The position numbers and the translations under genes are program-made. The notes under the pieces are model-generated. The model was not told where the DNA came from. It made no database searches and worked only from the letters and a program-made list of their open reading frames with translations. Of a stretch of DNA of 64,000 nt, positions 7,875-15,852 are shown piece after piece; position 1 is the stretch's first letter, and each line of letters opens with the position of its first letter. This DNA is from Steroidobacteraceae bacterium (GTDB lineage Bacteria > Pseudomonadota > Gammaproteobacteria > Steroidobacterales > Steroidobacteraceae). The DNA lies in the NCBI GenBank assembly GCA_027531255.1, contig JAPZRU010000010.1, positions 52,352 to 116,351 on the forward strand, read 5' to 3'.

Positions 7875-10046
7875 TCAGTTCGACGTGCCGGCGGTCGGGA
7901 AGCCGCGATGCCGCAGCAGCGCTTCCACCTGCGGTTCGCGCCCGCGGAACTTCACGTACGCCTCCATCGGCGGGCGCAGGTTGCCGGCGGAGTAGACGTA
8001 TTCGTACAGCCGCCGCGCCAGCTCCGGGTGGAACGGGTCGCCTGCCTCGCGGAAGGCGGCGAAGGCGTCGGTGTCGAGCACGCCGGCCCACAGGTAGGTG
8101 TAGTAGCCGGCCGCGTAGCCCTCGCCAGCGAACGCGTGCTGCAGGTGCTTGGTGCGATGGCGCATCGCGATCTCCGCCGGCATGCCGATGCGCTCCAGCA
8201 CCTGGCGCTCGAACGCGCCGGTGTCCACGGTCCGCGCCCGCTGGAGATCCAGCGCGTGGAACTCGAGATCCACGAACGCCGTGGCGATGAACTCGACCGT
8301 GTCGAAGCCCTGCCGGAAGTTGCGCGCGGCCATCAGCTTGTCCAGCAGCTCCCTGGGCATCGGCGCGCCGGTCTCGTAGTGCACGGCGAACTTCTGCAGC
8401 ACCTGCGGCTGCGACAGGAAGTGCTCGTAGATCTGCGCCGGGAACTCGACGAAATCGCGGTCGGTGGCGGTACCGGCGAGCCGCGGGTACGTCACCTTCG
8501 ACAGCAGCCCGTGCAGCGCGTGGCCGAACTCGTGGAACACCACCTCGGCGTCGCGGAAGCTGAGCAGCGCCGGCTTGCCGGCGGTCGGCTCGTTGTAGTT
8601 GCAGTCGTTCGTGATGTGCGGGTGCACCCAGGCGTCGAGCCCCCGCTGCGGCCGCAGGGCGCTCATCCAGGCGCCCGAACGCTTGGTCTGCCGCGAGAAG
8701 TAGTCGCCGTAGAAGAGACCGACGTGCCGGCCGTCGCGGTCCTGCACTTCCCAGACGCGCACGTCCGGGTGGTAGACCGGGATGTCGCGGCGCTCGTGGA
8801 AGGTCAGGCCGAAGAGGCGATTCGCGACGTAGAACTGCGCTTCGACGATCCTGTCGAGCTGCAGGTAGGGCTTCAGCGCGTCGTCGTCGAAGTCGTACTT
8901 CGCGCGCCGCAGCTTCTCTTCGTAGTAGCGCCAGTCCCACGGCGCCAGCGCGTAGTCGCGGCCCTCGGCCTTCACCAGCGCCTGCAGCGCGTCGCGGTCG
9001 GCGAGTGCCTTCGCGCGCGCGGGCTCCCACACGCGCCGCAGCAGGTCGAGCGCCTGCGCGGGCGTGGTCGCCATCGTGTCGGCGATGCTGAAGTCGGCGA
9101 AGCTCGGGTAGCCCAAGAGCTGCGCGCGTTCCGCGCGCAGCGCGACGATCTCGGCGACCACGGCCTTGTTGTCGTGCGCGCTGCCGTTGTCGCCGCGGGA
9201 CACGAACGCCCGGTAGACCTTCTCGCGCAGGTCGCGCCGCTCGGATTGCGTGAGGAACGGCTCGACCAGCGAGCGGGACAGCGTGATGACGTGCTTGCCG
9301 TCGTGCCCGCGCTCCGTCGCGGCCTGTGCGGCGGCGGTGACGACGAAGTCCGGCAGGCCGGCGAGGTCCTCCGGCTTCTCCAGCACCAGCATCCAGTCCG
9401 TCTCGTCGGCGAGCACGTTCTGGCCGAACGTGGTCTGCAGCGTCGCGAGCCGCTCGTTGATCTCGCGCATCCGCGTCTTGGCGGCTTCGTCCAGGCGCGC
9501 GCCGGCGCGCACGAACGAGAGGTGGTAACGCTCGAGCACGCGTCGCTGCTCGGCCGTGAGATCGAGTTCGTCACGCCGCTGCCACAGCGTGTCGATGCGG
9601 CGGAACAGCGCGGCGTTCAGCGCGATCTCGCTCTGGTGCCGCGCGGAGACGGGCGCGATCTCGCGCTGGATCGCCTGCAGCGTGTCGTTGGTGTGCGAGG
9701 CGGTCAGCTTGCCGAACACACTGCCGACGCGCTCCAGCAGTTCGCCCGCGCGCTCCAGCGCGTCGATGGTGTTGGCGAAGGTGGGTGGCTCCGGCGAGTT
9801 CGCGATCGCCGCGATCTCGGCGCGGTGCGCGGCGAACGCGCGCTCGTACGCGGGGCGGAAATGCTCGTCGCGGATGCGGTCGAACGGGACGGCGCCGAAG
9901 GGCGTGGTCCAGGCCTGGAAGAAGGGGTTCTCGGTCTGCTGGTCGGCCGCGGCGGAGGGCTTCGCGGCCTCGGCGGCGGAAGCCGGAGCAGGAGCGGTGG
10001 CGGAGAGCGCCAGCGCGACGGCGCCGGCCAGCAGCAGGGACTTCAT
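7875..10046 (-). CDS. M3-family metallopeptidase (peptidyl-dipeptidase Dcp / oligopeptidase A type)
   Basis: 723 residues with a cleavable signal peptide (Ala-rich, ending near ASAAEA) and the thimet-oligopeptidase zinc motif HEFGHAL near residue 503, where the two histidines and the glutamate are intact. The family removes dipeptides or degrades short oligopeptides; the signal peptide points to the periplasm, as for Dcp-type enzymes. The full family length is present and the C-terminus is normal. It stands alone, 124 bp from the toxin-antitoxin operon transcribed in the same direction. Confidence 0.93.
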   Translation of the reverse strand: MKSLLLAGAVALALSATAPAPASAAEAAKPSAAADQQTENPFFQAWTTPFGAVPFDRIRDEHFRPAYERAFAAHRAEIAAIANSPEPPTFANTIDALERAGELLERVGSVFGKLTASHTNDTLQAIQREIAPVSARHQSEIALNAALFRRIDTLWQRRDELDLTAEQRRVLERYHLSFVRAGARLDEAAKTRMREINERLATLQTTFGQNVLADETDWMLVLEKPEDLAGLPDFVVTAAAQAATERGHDGKHVITLSRSLVEPFLTQSERRDLREKVYRAFVSRGDNGSAHDNKAVVAEIVALRAERAQLLGYPSFADFSIADTMATTPAQALDLLRRVWEPARAKALADRDALQALVKAEGRDYALAPWDWRYYEEKLRRAKYDFDDDALKPYLQLDRIVEAQFYVANRLFGLTFHERRDIPVYHPDVRVWEVQDRDGRHVGLFYGDYFSRQTKRSGAWMSALRPQRGLDAWVHPHITNDCNYNEPTAGKPALLSFRDAEVVFHEFGHALHGLLSKVTYPRLAGTATDRDFVEFPAQIYEHFLSQPQVLQKFAVHYETGAPMPRELLDKLMAARNFRQGFDTVEFIATAFVDLEFHALDLQRARTVDTGAFERQVLERIGMPAEIAMRHRTKHLQHAFAGEGYAAGYYTYLWAGVLDTDAFAAFREAGDPFHPELARRLYEYVYSAGNLRPPMEAYVKFRGREPQVEALLRHRGFPTAGTSN

Positions 10047-10356
10047 GCGATGCCTCTCGTCTTCGGGATTCGTCGTCGGGTCGCGGGTTCCGGGCAGTGT
10101 TCCGGCCGACCGGTTCGCGGCGGGCCGGTGCCGACGCCGCGGATGGAGCGACCCTCCAGGCGCAGAGGGCGAGGCGGTACCGCGGCTGTTTGCGTAGTTG
10201 GCTAGCCTACCGTCGTCCGGGTAGACGGCTGCAAGGGCTCGAGTCTCCTGCCTCGCCCGGCGCCTCGTCGATTTATTCTAGCGAGGATGTGGAGAAGGTA
10301 TAAGATCCTGATCGATAAGCCTGTCGGACCCTTTATATGTATGTAAGTATCTATGC
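10047..10356. other. 310-bp intergenic region with an AT-rich promoter zone
   Basis: No gene was recognised. The last 90 bp turn AT-rich (TATAAGAT near 10296, TTTATATGTATG near 10332) just before yjjJ, probably its promoter. The tandem near-repeats GTATGTAAGTATCTATGCATG next to the start could be an operator. The first half is plain GC-rich DNA upstream of the peptidase gene. Confidence 0.4.
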
Positions 10357-11709
10357 ATGAGTGCTGTCGTCGCCCAGCGGGTGATCGACGGTCTCCGGCC
10401 GGGGCCGGCGACCGCGCGCGAACTCGGCCAGCGTCTGGACGTCTCGCAGCCGACCCTCTCCCGTACGCTCCGGCCTCTCGAGGCGCGAGGGCGCGTGATC
10501 CGGTTCGGGACCACGCGCGGTGCCCGATACGGCCTGGCCCGCGACGTGCGCGCGATCGGCCACCGCTGGCCGCTGTATCGGCTCGACGAGACGGACGTCC
10601 CGCACGAGATCGCCACGCTGATCGCGATCGAGCGCGATCACTACTACGCGCGCAGCGGCCCGCCTCGGGTCGCGAGGCTGAGCAACGGGCTGCCGTACTT
10701 CCTCCAGGACGCCCGACCGGCCGGGTTCATCGGACGCGCGGTCCCGAAGCGCTTCCCGGACCTGGATCTGCCTGCGCGCGTCGTCGACTGGACCGACGAT
10801 CACGCGCTCACGTACCTGGTGCGACGCGGCTCGGATACGGTCGGCGATCTCGTGCTCGGCGAGGAGGCGCTGGACCGTTACCTGGCCGGCGAGGACGTGC
10901 CGCCCGTCGTGCACGAGCGTGAACGCGCGGCACGCTTCCCCGAACTCGCGCAGCAGGCGATGCAGGGCTCGCCTGCGGGATCTTCGGCGCAGGGCGAGCA
11001 CCCGAAGTTCAGCGTCCGCATCGAGCGCGACGGCGCACGCACGCACGCGTTCGTGAAGTTCTCGCCCCCGCGCGATACCGGTGTCGGCGAACGCTGGGCC
11101 GACCTGCTCGTCGCCGAAGCGCTCGCGTCGGAGGTCCTGAACGCGGCGGGCATCGCGGCGGCGCGCAGCCGCGTGCTCGACGCAGGCGACCGCTGCTTCC
11201 TCGAGTCCGAGCGCTTCGATCGCCTCGGCGACGACGGCCGCCGCGGCACGGCCTCGCTGCTCGCGGTCGCTGCCGAGCATCACGGCGAGCTCGACAGCTG
11301 GACGCGAGCCTCGCGCCGGCTCTGCGACAACGGCCTGCTGTCGGCGGCGGATGCCGAACGCGCCGCGCTGCTCGATGCCTTCGGTGCGCTGATCGCCAAC
11401 GACGACCGGCACCTCGGCAACGTTACGCTGTTCGACCGCCGCGAGGGCCCGTTCGAGATCGCGCCCGTCTACGACATGCTGCCGATGCTGTTCGCGCCGA
11501 GCGACGGCGACCTCGTCGAACGCGCGTTCGAACCCGAAGGCGCTCGGTCGGAGACGCTTGCCGTCTGGCCCCGCGCGCGTGAACTGGCGCTCGTCTACTG
11601 GGCCGCGCTCGCCGACGATCCGCGAGTGACCGCCGGGTTCAGGGAGCGCGCGAGCGCGTGTCGCGAGCGGGTCGCGCATACGTCGCTGCGCAGGCGCGCT
11701 TCGGCATAG
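10357..11709 (+). CDS. yjjJ: HipA-family toxin/kinase YjjJ
   Basis: 450 residues, the length of E. coli YjjJ. The first 60 residues form a winged helix-turn-helix (ARELGQRLDVSQPTLSRTLRPLE), and the rest is the HipA serine/threonine-kinase fold. The catalytic NDDRHLGN and the metal-binding YDMLPMLF are intact. HipA kinases phosphorylate an aminoacyl-tRNA synthetase and slow growth. YjjJ differs from HipA in lacking a separate HipB antitoxin because its HTH is built in, and none is encoded next to it here. The upstream AT-rich region probably holds its promoter. Confidence 0.9.
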   Translation: MSAVVAQRVIDGLRPGPATARELGQRLDVSQPTLSRTLRPLEARGRVIRFGTTRGARYGLARDVRAIGHRWPLYRLDETDVPHEIATLIAIERDHYYARSGPPRVARLSNGLPYFLQDARPAGFIGRAVPKRFPDLDLPARVVDWTDDHALTYLVRRGSDTVGDLVLGEEALDRYLAGEDVPPVVHERERAARFPELAQQAMQGSPAGSSAQGEHPKFSVRIERDGARTHAFVKFSPPRDTGVGERWADLLVAEALASEVLNAAGIAAARSRVLDAGDRCFLESERFDRLGDDGRRGTASLLAVAAEHHGELDSWTRASRRLCDNGLLSAADAERAALLDAFGALIANDDRHLGNVTLFDRREGPFEIAPVYDMLPMLFAPSDGDLVERAFEPEGARSETLAVWPRARELALVYWAALADDPRVTAGFRERASACRERVAHTSLRRRASA

Positions 11710-11737
11710 GTCACGCCGACACCCGATCGGGCGCGCT

Positions 11738-12586
11738 TCAGTCGCCGAACCTGGCGACGAACTCCCGGTGCAGCGGCAGGAGCGGGTCCTCGCCGTCGGC
11801 GACGGTCGCGAGCTGCGAGTGCCGGTAGCCGCTGTAGACCGCGGTCACCTGCACGCGCCGTTCGGCGACCCGGAACCGGAAGCGCCATTCCTTCGCGGCC
11901 AGCACGAAGCCGTCGCCGTCGGGCCTGATGCGCCGATACGGATGCGGCGCGGGCCCCAGCGCCAGCGTCTCGCGCACACGGTCGACCAGCGCGAGCCCGC
12001 CGCGCGACTCGATCCACGCGCAGCGCTCGATCACGGACGCGCTGAACTGCACGTCGTACGGCGACAGCGGATCGGCGGGCCTGGCGCTGCTGCCGTCGCC
12101 GGGCGGCCCGGTGCGCGCCGATGCCGCGTGCTCCAGCCACCCGCTGCGCGCGTCGGGGTGGGCGTCGGTGTAGGGCACGTAAGGCTTGATGTCGAGCACG
12201 GGCGTGCCGTCCACGAGATCCATGTCGAGCAGGTGCAGCGTCAGGCCGTCGACGCGCTCGAGACGCACCGCCGACAGGCCGAGCGGATTGGGACGATGCG
12301 GCGAGCGCGTCGAGAACACGCCCTTGCGGCCGCTGGTGCTGCGCGGCGGCAGCACCTTCGGTCGCCACGACGGGTTGAGGTGGAACCAGAAGATGACCCA
12401 CAGGTAGTCCCAGCCGTCGAGATCGTCGAGCGCGTGCTCGAAGTTCCGGCCCGGCAGCAACTCGATGCGGCCGGGCCGGCCCGCGGCGGCGCGCGGCTGG
12501 CGCGGTGCGTCCACCTTGGTCGCGAGCCCGGTGCGCGCGAAGCCGATCGGCTCGAGGGAGAGCGGCGGGGGCTGCGCGGGGGGCAT
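11738..12586 (-). CDS. trmO: tRNA (N6-threonylcarbamoyl-A37) N6-methyltransferase TrmO (TsaA family)
   Basis: 282 residues. The N-terminal beta-barrel motifs LEPIGFARTGL, GWDYLWVIFWFH, and GVFSTRSPHRPNPLGLSAVRLE are diagnostic of TrmO/TsaA (UPF0066), followed by LDIKPYVPYTD. The enzyme uses S-adenosylmethionine to methylate t6A37 in tRNA reading ACY codons. The C-terminal extension with SPYDVQFSASVIERC and YRHSQLATVADGEDPLLPLHREF matches gammaproteobacterial versions. It is convergent with yjjJ. Confidence 0.92.
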   Translation of the reverse strand: MPPAQPPPLSLEPIGFARTGLATKVDAPRQPRAAAGRPGRIELLPGRNFEHALDDLDGWDYLWVIFWFHLNPSWRPKVLPPRSTSGRKGVFSTRSPHRPNPLGLSAVRLERVDGLTLHLLDMDLVDGTPVLDIKPYVPYTDAHPDARSGWLEHAASARTGPPGDGSSARPADPLSPYDVQFSASVIERCAWIESRGGLALVDRVRETLALGPAPHPYRRIRPDGDGFVLAAKEWRFRFRVAERRVQVTAVYSGYRHSQLATVADGEDPLLPLHREFVARFGD

Positions 12587-12599
12587 CGGGGGATTCTAG

Positions 12600-12992
12600 C
12601 TGGCGCTACGCACGACGCAGCCATCGAGCGCCCAGGCTCCCGCCCAGGCGCCCGGCCAGTTCGTCTCCGTCACCGGTATCGACCTTCACTACGAGGTTCG
12701 TGGGGAAGGCGAGCCCCTGCTTCTTCTGCACGCCTTCGGCATGTGCGGACCGGCGGAATGGGGGCACATCGGCGACGACCTTGCGAGGCGATGCATGAAT
12801 CTCGGACGCGAAGAGCTGGGCGGGATACGAGCGAAGACGCTCGGCGTTCACGGCGATCGGGACGGGTTCTTCCCGGTCGAAGTCCCCGTGGAGAGGTACC
12901 GGAGCATCCCCGAGCCATCTCTGTGGATCGTTCCCGAGGGCGGTCACGCCCCGATCCACGAACAGCGTCCCGCGCTCGCCCTCAGGGGGTGA
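12600..12992 (+). pseudogene. Alpha/beta-hydrolase remnant with internal deletion
   Basis: The reading frame opens directly after an in-frame TAG (12597-12599) and gives FVSVTGIDLHYEVRGEGEP, then LLLLHAFG, the strand and oxyanion loop that begin alpha/beta hydrolases. It then jumps to LGVHGDRDGFFPVEVP and VPEGGHAPIHE, the family's acid and histidine motifs. The nucleophile elbow GxSxG and roughly 100 residues between are missing, and no ATG exists before 12741. It overlaps the end of the nucleotidyltransferase gene by 11 bp. It is best read as a decayed gene. Confidence 0.7.
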
Positions 12993-13776
12993 TCAATTCG
13001 CGGAACCAGGCGCTCAGCAGGTCAGCCGCCCCTGTCCTCGGCTCGACTGGGATGCGGGTCTGATCCAGGCGATTCAACTCCCGTTCTATGTACTCGTTCA
13101 GCACCTTGACCGGAGGAGCCTCCGCAATCTCCCCACTGGCGCGCTTCCGCCGAAGCAGCGCATCGACCTCCTCCAGCACGCCGGACGCGTCGGCGGCCAT
13201 TGGAAGGAGGCGTTCAAACTCGATCGGCGGTGCCGATCCGTAGTGCTCGATCCAGCGCACCGCGAACAGAGGACGAAGCACGTAGAAGTACTTCTTCAAC
13301 GGCACGAGGTCCCGACGCAGGTACCCGCGATAGTTCGTCTTCGCCATGCTCCGGTAGTGATGGATGCCCCGGGCGGTCGAGTACACGTCGGGCAGCAATT
13401 GGCGCGCGCGTGCGGCGAACGCGGTGCTGTCGACGTACTCGATCGGCGATTGGATCCATTCGATGAACGCGGGATTCGAGCGCCAGAAGAGACGCAAAGC
13501 CTTGCGCAGGTCCCAGCCGTTCAGGTCGATGTCGTCGACGATCGGCTGCTCGATGACGTCGCGTCGTTCCTCGAGGTCGATCGACGCATACCACTGGGCC
13601 GGACGCGCGTAGACGAAGCGAACGTCGTAATCGCTGTCCGGTGATGCGAATCCCCACGCACGGCTGCCGGATTCGATCGCGAGCAACAGTCGAACGCCGT
13701 GATCTCTCACGACGCCTGCGAGTCGCTTCCGGATCTCGTCGCGAACCTGCGGCGGGATGGGATCGTGCGCGGCCAT
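12982..13776 (-). CDS. RlaP-type nucleotidyltransferase (pol-beta superfamily, RNA-repair associated)
   Basis: 264 residues. GSRAWGFASPDSDYDVRF at residues 37-54 holds the GS loop and the metal-binding aspartates D49 and D51 of pol-beta nucleotidyltransferases, in the form typical of PF10127/RlaP (RNA-ligase-associated). The later IDLNGWDLRKALRLFWRSNP and YRSMAKTNYRG also fit that family. It begins 9 bp after the rtcR stop on the same strand, so the two are almost certainly cotranscribed. Context suggests it adds or restores nucleotides on broken RNA ends before RtcB joins them; this role is inference from family and neighbours. Confidence 0.88.
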   Translation of the reverse strand: MAAHDPIPPQVRDEIRKRLAGVVRDHGVRLLLAIESGSRAWGFASPDSDYDVRFVYARPAQWYASIDLEERRDVIEQPIVDDIDLNGWDLRKALRLFWRSNPAFIEWIQSPIEYVDSTAFAARARQLLPDVYSTARGIHHYRSMAKTNYRGYLRRDLVPLKKYFYVLRPLFAVRWIEHYGSAPPIEFERLLPMAADASGVLEEVDALLRRKRASGEIAEAPPVKVLNEYIERELNRLDQTRIPVEPRTGAADLLSAWFRELITP

Positions 13777-13785
13777 CGCACCACT

Positions 13786-15381
13786 CTACGGTTCGCGGAC
13801 GCCGCTGCCAACCACGCTCGCCCAGTCGAGACCGAAGCGCGCGAGGTACTTCCGCAGCCGATCCGAGTCGTTGATCGCGGTGCGCTGCGCCCGACTCACC
13901 GCGAACAGTCTCCGGCCCGCGGCGGCCATCGAGTTCGAGCGGCGGCACGCGTCCACCACTGCCGCCAGCTGCACGCGGTCGAAGGGATCGATCTGCGCGA
14001 GACGCTCGGCGTCGAGCACGCGCTCGAGCCCGTCCGTCGCGCTCCCGTGCCAGGCCGACTTCAGGCGCTCCACCTCGCTGGCGACCGTGGATTCGGTGAT
14101 GCGCCCGCCCTCCGCCAGCGTCGCCATGCGCGCCACGCACGCGGACAGCTCGCGGAAGTTGCCGGCCCAGACCGCCTCGTTCGACGTCGCGAATCGCAGG
14201 AAGGCCCGCCGCGCTTCCGCGTTGAACCGCACGTTCTCACCGACCTGCTCCGCGTAGCGGGCGAGCTCGTAGTCCACGTTCGGCTCGATGTCTTCCGGCC
14301 GCTCGCGTAGCGCCGGCAGGCGGAACGTCCAGTGATCGATGCGCGCAAGCAGGTCGTCGCGGAAACGCCCTGCCCGCACGTCGTCGCGCAGGTCACGATT
14401 CGTACCCGCGATCAACTGAAAGTCGCTGCGAACTTCCTTGTCGGAACCCATCGGGAAGAAGCGCTTCTCCTCGATCGCGCGCAGCAGCATGGCCTGCTCG
14501 TCTGCGCCGAGCTCGCCGATCTCGTCGAGGAACACGATGCCGCCGTCGGCGGTACGCAGCAGTCCGGCGCGCGCGACCTGCGCGCCCGTGAACGCGCCGC
14601 GCGTGTGGCCGAACAGCGTGGACATCGCGGAATCGCCGCGGAGCGTCGCGCAGTTCACCTCGACGAACTCGCCCTTGACCTGGTGGCGCGCCTTCTTCAG
14701 CTCGTAGATGCGCTTGGCGAGCTGCGACTTGCCCGCACCCGTCGGACCGATCAGGAGCACGGGCGAGCGCGAGCGTACGGCGACGCGCTCGATCTCGTCG
14801 ATCGTGCGATTGAAGGCACCGTTGCGGGTCGCGATGCCGGACTTCAGGAACGACGTGCTGTCCTGCGTCTCGCGGGCGAATCGCGCGGCGAGCTGGTCGT
14901 AGCGAGACAGGTCCAGGTCGATGATCGCGTACGAGCCCTTGGGATCGCCGTCGTTGCGGCGCGGCGGCGCGGTCTGCAGCAGGCTCGCCGGGAAGTAGCG
15001 TGCCTCGGTCAGGAGGAACATGCAGATCTGCGCGACGTGCGTGCCCGTCGTGATGTGCATGAGGTAACGCTCGCGGTCGACGTCGAACGCGTAGCCACGC
15101 GCGAAATCGTGCAGTCGGCCGTACACATCCTGGAAATCCCACGGATCGCGCGGATCGACGAGGTGCAGATTCACCGTCGTCTCAGGGGACACGGTGGCGA
15201 TGTCCAGCACCAGCGCCTCGGCGAGCTTCTGGTGCGGGCGGGCGTGCAGGAGTTCGAGGCGGTCGACGACCAGGTCTTCGTGCTGGCACAGCGAAACCGT
15301 GGGCCGCCAGCGCTCCCAGCGCGCCTGCGTACCGCCGGAATCGAGCTGCGAGCCCAGGAACCCGATGACGACCGTCTTCAT
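13786..15381 (-). CDS. rtcR: RNA-repair transcriptional activator RtcR (CARF + AAA+ sigma-54 activator)
   Basis: 531 residues, matching RtcR. Residues 1-180 form the CARF ligand-sensing domain (VVIGFLGSQLD at the start, TTGTHVAQIC near 111-120). The AAA+ domain has Walker A GPTGAGKS at 212-219, the sigma-54-contacting GAFTGA at 262-267, and Walker B GGIVFLDEIGEL near 280-291. A short C-terminal region should form the DNA-binding helix-turn-helix. In studied bacteria RtcR is inactive until its CARF domain binds an RNA-damage signal, then opens sigma-54 promoters at rtcBA. It is divergent from rtcB, across a 471-bp region with a sigma-54 promoter and tRNA-like elements. Confidence 0.97.
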   Translation of the reverse strand: MKTVVIGFLGSQLDSGGTQARWERWRPTVSLCQHEDLVVDRLELLHARPHQKLAEALVLDIATVSPETTVNLHLVDPRDPWDFQDVYGRLHDFARGYAFDVDRERYLMHITTGTHVAQICMFLLTEARYFPASLLQTAPPRRNDGDPKGSYAIIDLDLSRYDQLAARFARETQDSTSFLKSGIATRNGAFNRTIDEIERVAVRSRSPVLLIGPTGAGKSQLAKRIYELKKARHQVKGEFVEVNCATLRGDSAMSTLFGHTRGAFTGAQVARAGLLRTADGGIVFLDEIGELGADEQAMLLRAIEEKRFFPMGSDKEVRSDFQLIAGTNRDLRDDVRAGRFRDDLLARIDHWTFRLPALRERPEDIEPNVDYELARYAEQVGENVRFNAEARRAFLRFATSNEAVWAGNFRELSACVARMATLAEGGRITESTVASEVERLKSAWHGSATDGLERVLDAERLAQIDPFDRVQLAAVVDACRRSNSMAAAGRRLFAVSRAQRTAINDSDRLRKYLARFGLDWASVVGSGVREP

Positions 15382-15467
15382 GTCTATCCCAGTGTATATG
15401 GCAGGCGCGTAGAAGCTAGTTTTAACGCCCGGCGGGTACCTCTGTCATCGTGCCCAGCGGCGGCGCC

Positions 15468-15487
15468 ATAGAAATTTATTGGTCTAT
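15468..15487. promoter_or_regulatory. Possible RtcR upstream activating site
   Basis: ATAGA-N10-TCTAT is an inverted repeat in a locally AT-rich patch, 45-64 bp upstream of the sigma-54 promoter. Enhancer sites of sigma-54 activators commonly sit upstream like this. The half sites are short, so this is a weak call. Confidence 0.3.
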
Positions 15488-15531
15488 TTTTCAGTGACCT
15501 AGCCAGCTTCCGTCGCCCGCCTGGTCGCGTT

Positions 15532-15547
15532 TGGCCCGCTGCTTGCT
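15532..15547 (+). promoter_or_regulatory. Sigma-54 promoter of the rtcBA operon
   Basis: TGGCCCG-CTGC-TTGCT matches the sigma-54 consensus TGGCACG-N4-TTGCW at every fixed position but one, with the invariant GG and GC correctly spaced. Transcription should start near 15558, leaving a leader of about 295 nt before rtcB. It points towards rtcB, as expected for RtcR control. Confidence 0.85.
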
Positions 15548-15583
15548 GTCTCTGGCATCGAAGCCGAGGAACAGCACGATCAG

Positions 15584-15606
15584 GGCGGCGCCATGGGGGC
15601 GCCGCC
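15584..15606 (+). other. Strong stem-loop at the start of the rtcBA leader
   Basis: GGCGGCGCC-ATGGG-GGCGCCGCC is a perfect 9-bp GC stem with a 5-nt loop, followed by GTTTCC, about 26 nt after the predicted transcription start. It could protect the 5' end or act as a weak attenuator. The left arm plus AT recurs at 15459-15469. Confidence 0.5.
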
Positions 15607-15686
15607 GTTTCCTCCCGGAACAATCCTCTGGAAAGACTCTTGGCGAACGAGGCGATCTTCCAGTCCTACCGCGGCGCGCGGGTGCC

Positions 15687-15760
15687 GGAGACGAACGCCA
15701 TGTGGAACTACATCGATACACACGACGAGGTCGCCGGTTCGAGTCCCGCCAGCTCCACCA
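15687..15760 (+). ncRNA. tRNA-like element ending in CCA, inside the rtcBA leader
   Basis: The 74-nt segment can be laid on a tRNA. Acceptor strands GGAGACG and CAGCTCC pair at 5 of 7 positions. The anticodon-like stem CATCG/CGACG (4 of 5 pairs) closes a 7-nt loop ATACACA with T at position 33. The variable loop is AGGTC. The T arm is GCCGG-TTCGAGT-CCCGC (4 of 5 pairs), followed by discriminator A and encoded CCA. The D arm does not form in the usual way, though a GG sits near positions 18-19. The T arm and 3' end also resemble the end of tmRNA. It lies in the transcript that RtcR controls, so it may be a decoy, sensor or repair substrate; an attachment-site remnant is the main alternative. 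Confidence 0.5.
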
Positions 15761-15765
15761 ACGAC

Positions 15766-15800
15766 GCGGCCGTAGCTCGGCGGTAGAGCACGTGTTTCGC
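15766..15800 (+). ncRNA. tRNA 5'-half-like element in the rtcBA leader
   Basis: Five nucleotides after the CCA, the sequence reads like the first half of a tRNA: an acceptor-like GCGGCCG, TA at positions 8-9, a D arm GCTC-GGCGGTA-GAGC with the conserved GG, then A26 and the start of an anticodon arm. No matching T arm follows. TCGGCG and CGCCGA (15777-15782 and 15798-15803) can also pair into an alternative hairpin, and CGACG/CGTCG (15762-15766 and 15811-15815) can close the whole element. Confidence 0.45.
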
Positions 15801-15852
15801 CGAATACCTGTCGTCGAGACTGCTCCAGAATGATGGAAACGGAAGCGAAGCC

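Noticed and set aside
15600..15760. A protein-like open frame through the rtc leader (RLLANEAIFQSYRGARVPET)
   Set aside because: It has no start codon before its internal ATG near 15700, no ribosome site, and runs into the tRNA-like 3' end. I prefer the RNA interpretation but cannot exclude a relic of coding sequence.
15733..15760. A true tmRNA (ssrA) gene
   Set aside because: Only the T arm and acceptor end resemble tmRNA. No tag reading frame, pseudoknots or 5' tRNA-like part are present nearby.
15687..15800. A circularly permuted single tRNA gene (3' half first, 5' half second)
   Set aside because: The two acceptor strands (CAGCTCC and GCGGCCG) are not complementary, so the halves cannot come from one tRNA.
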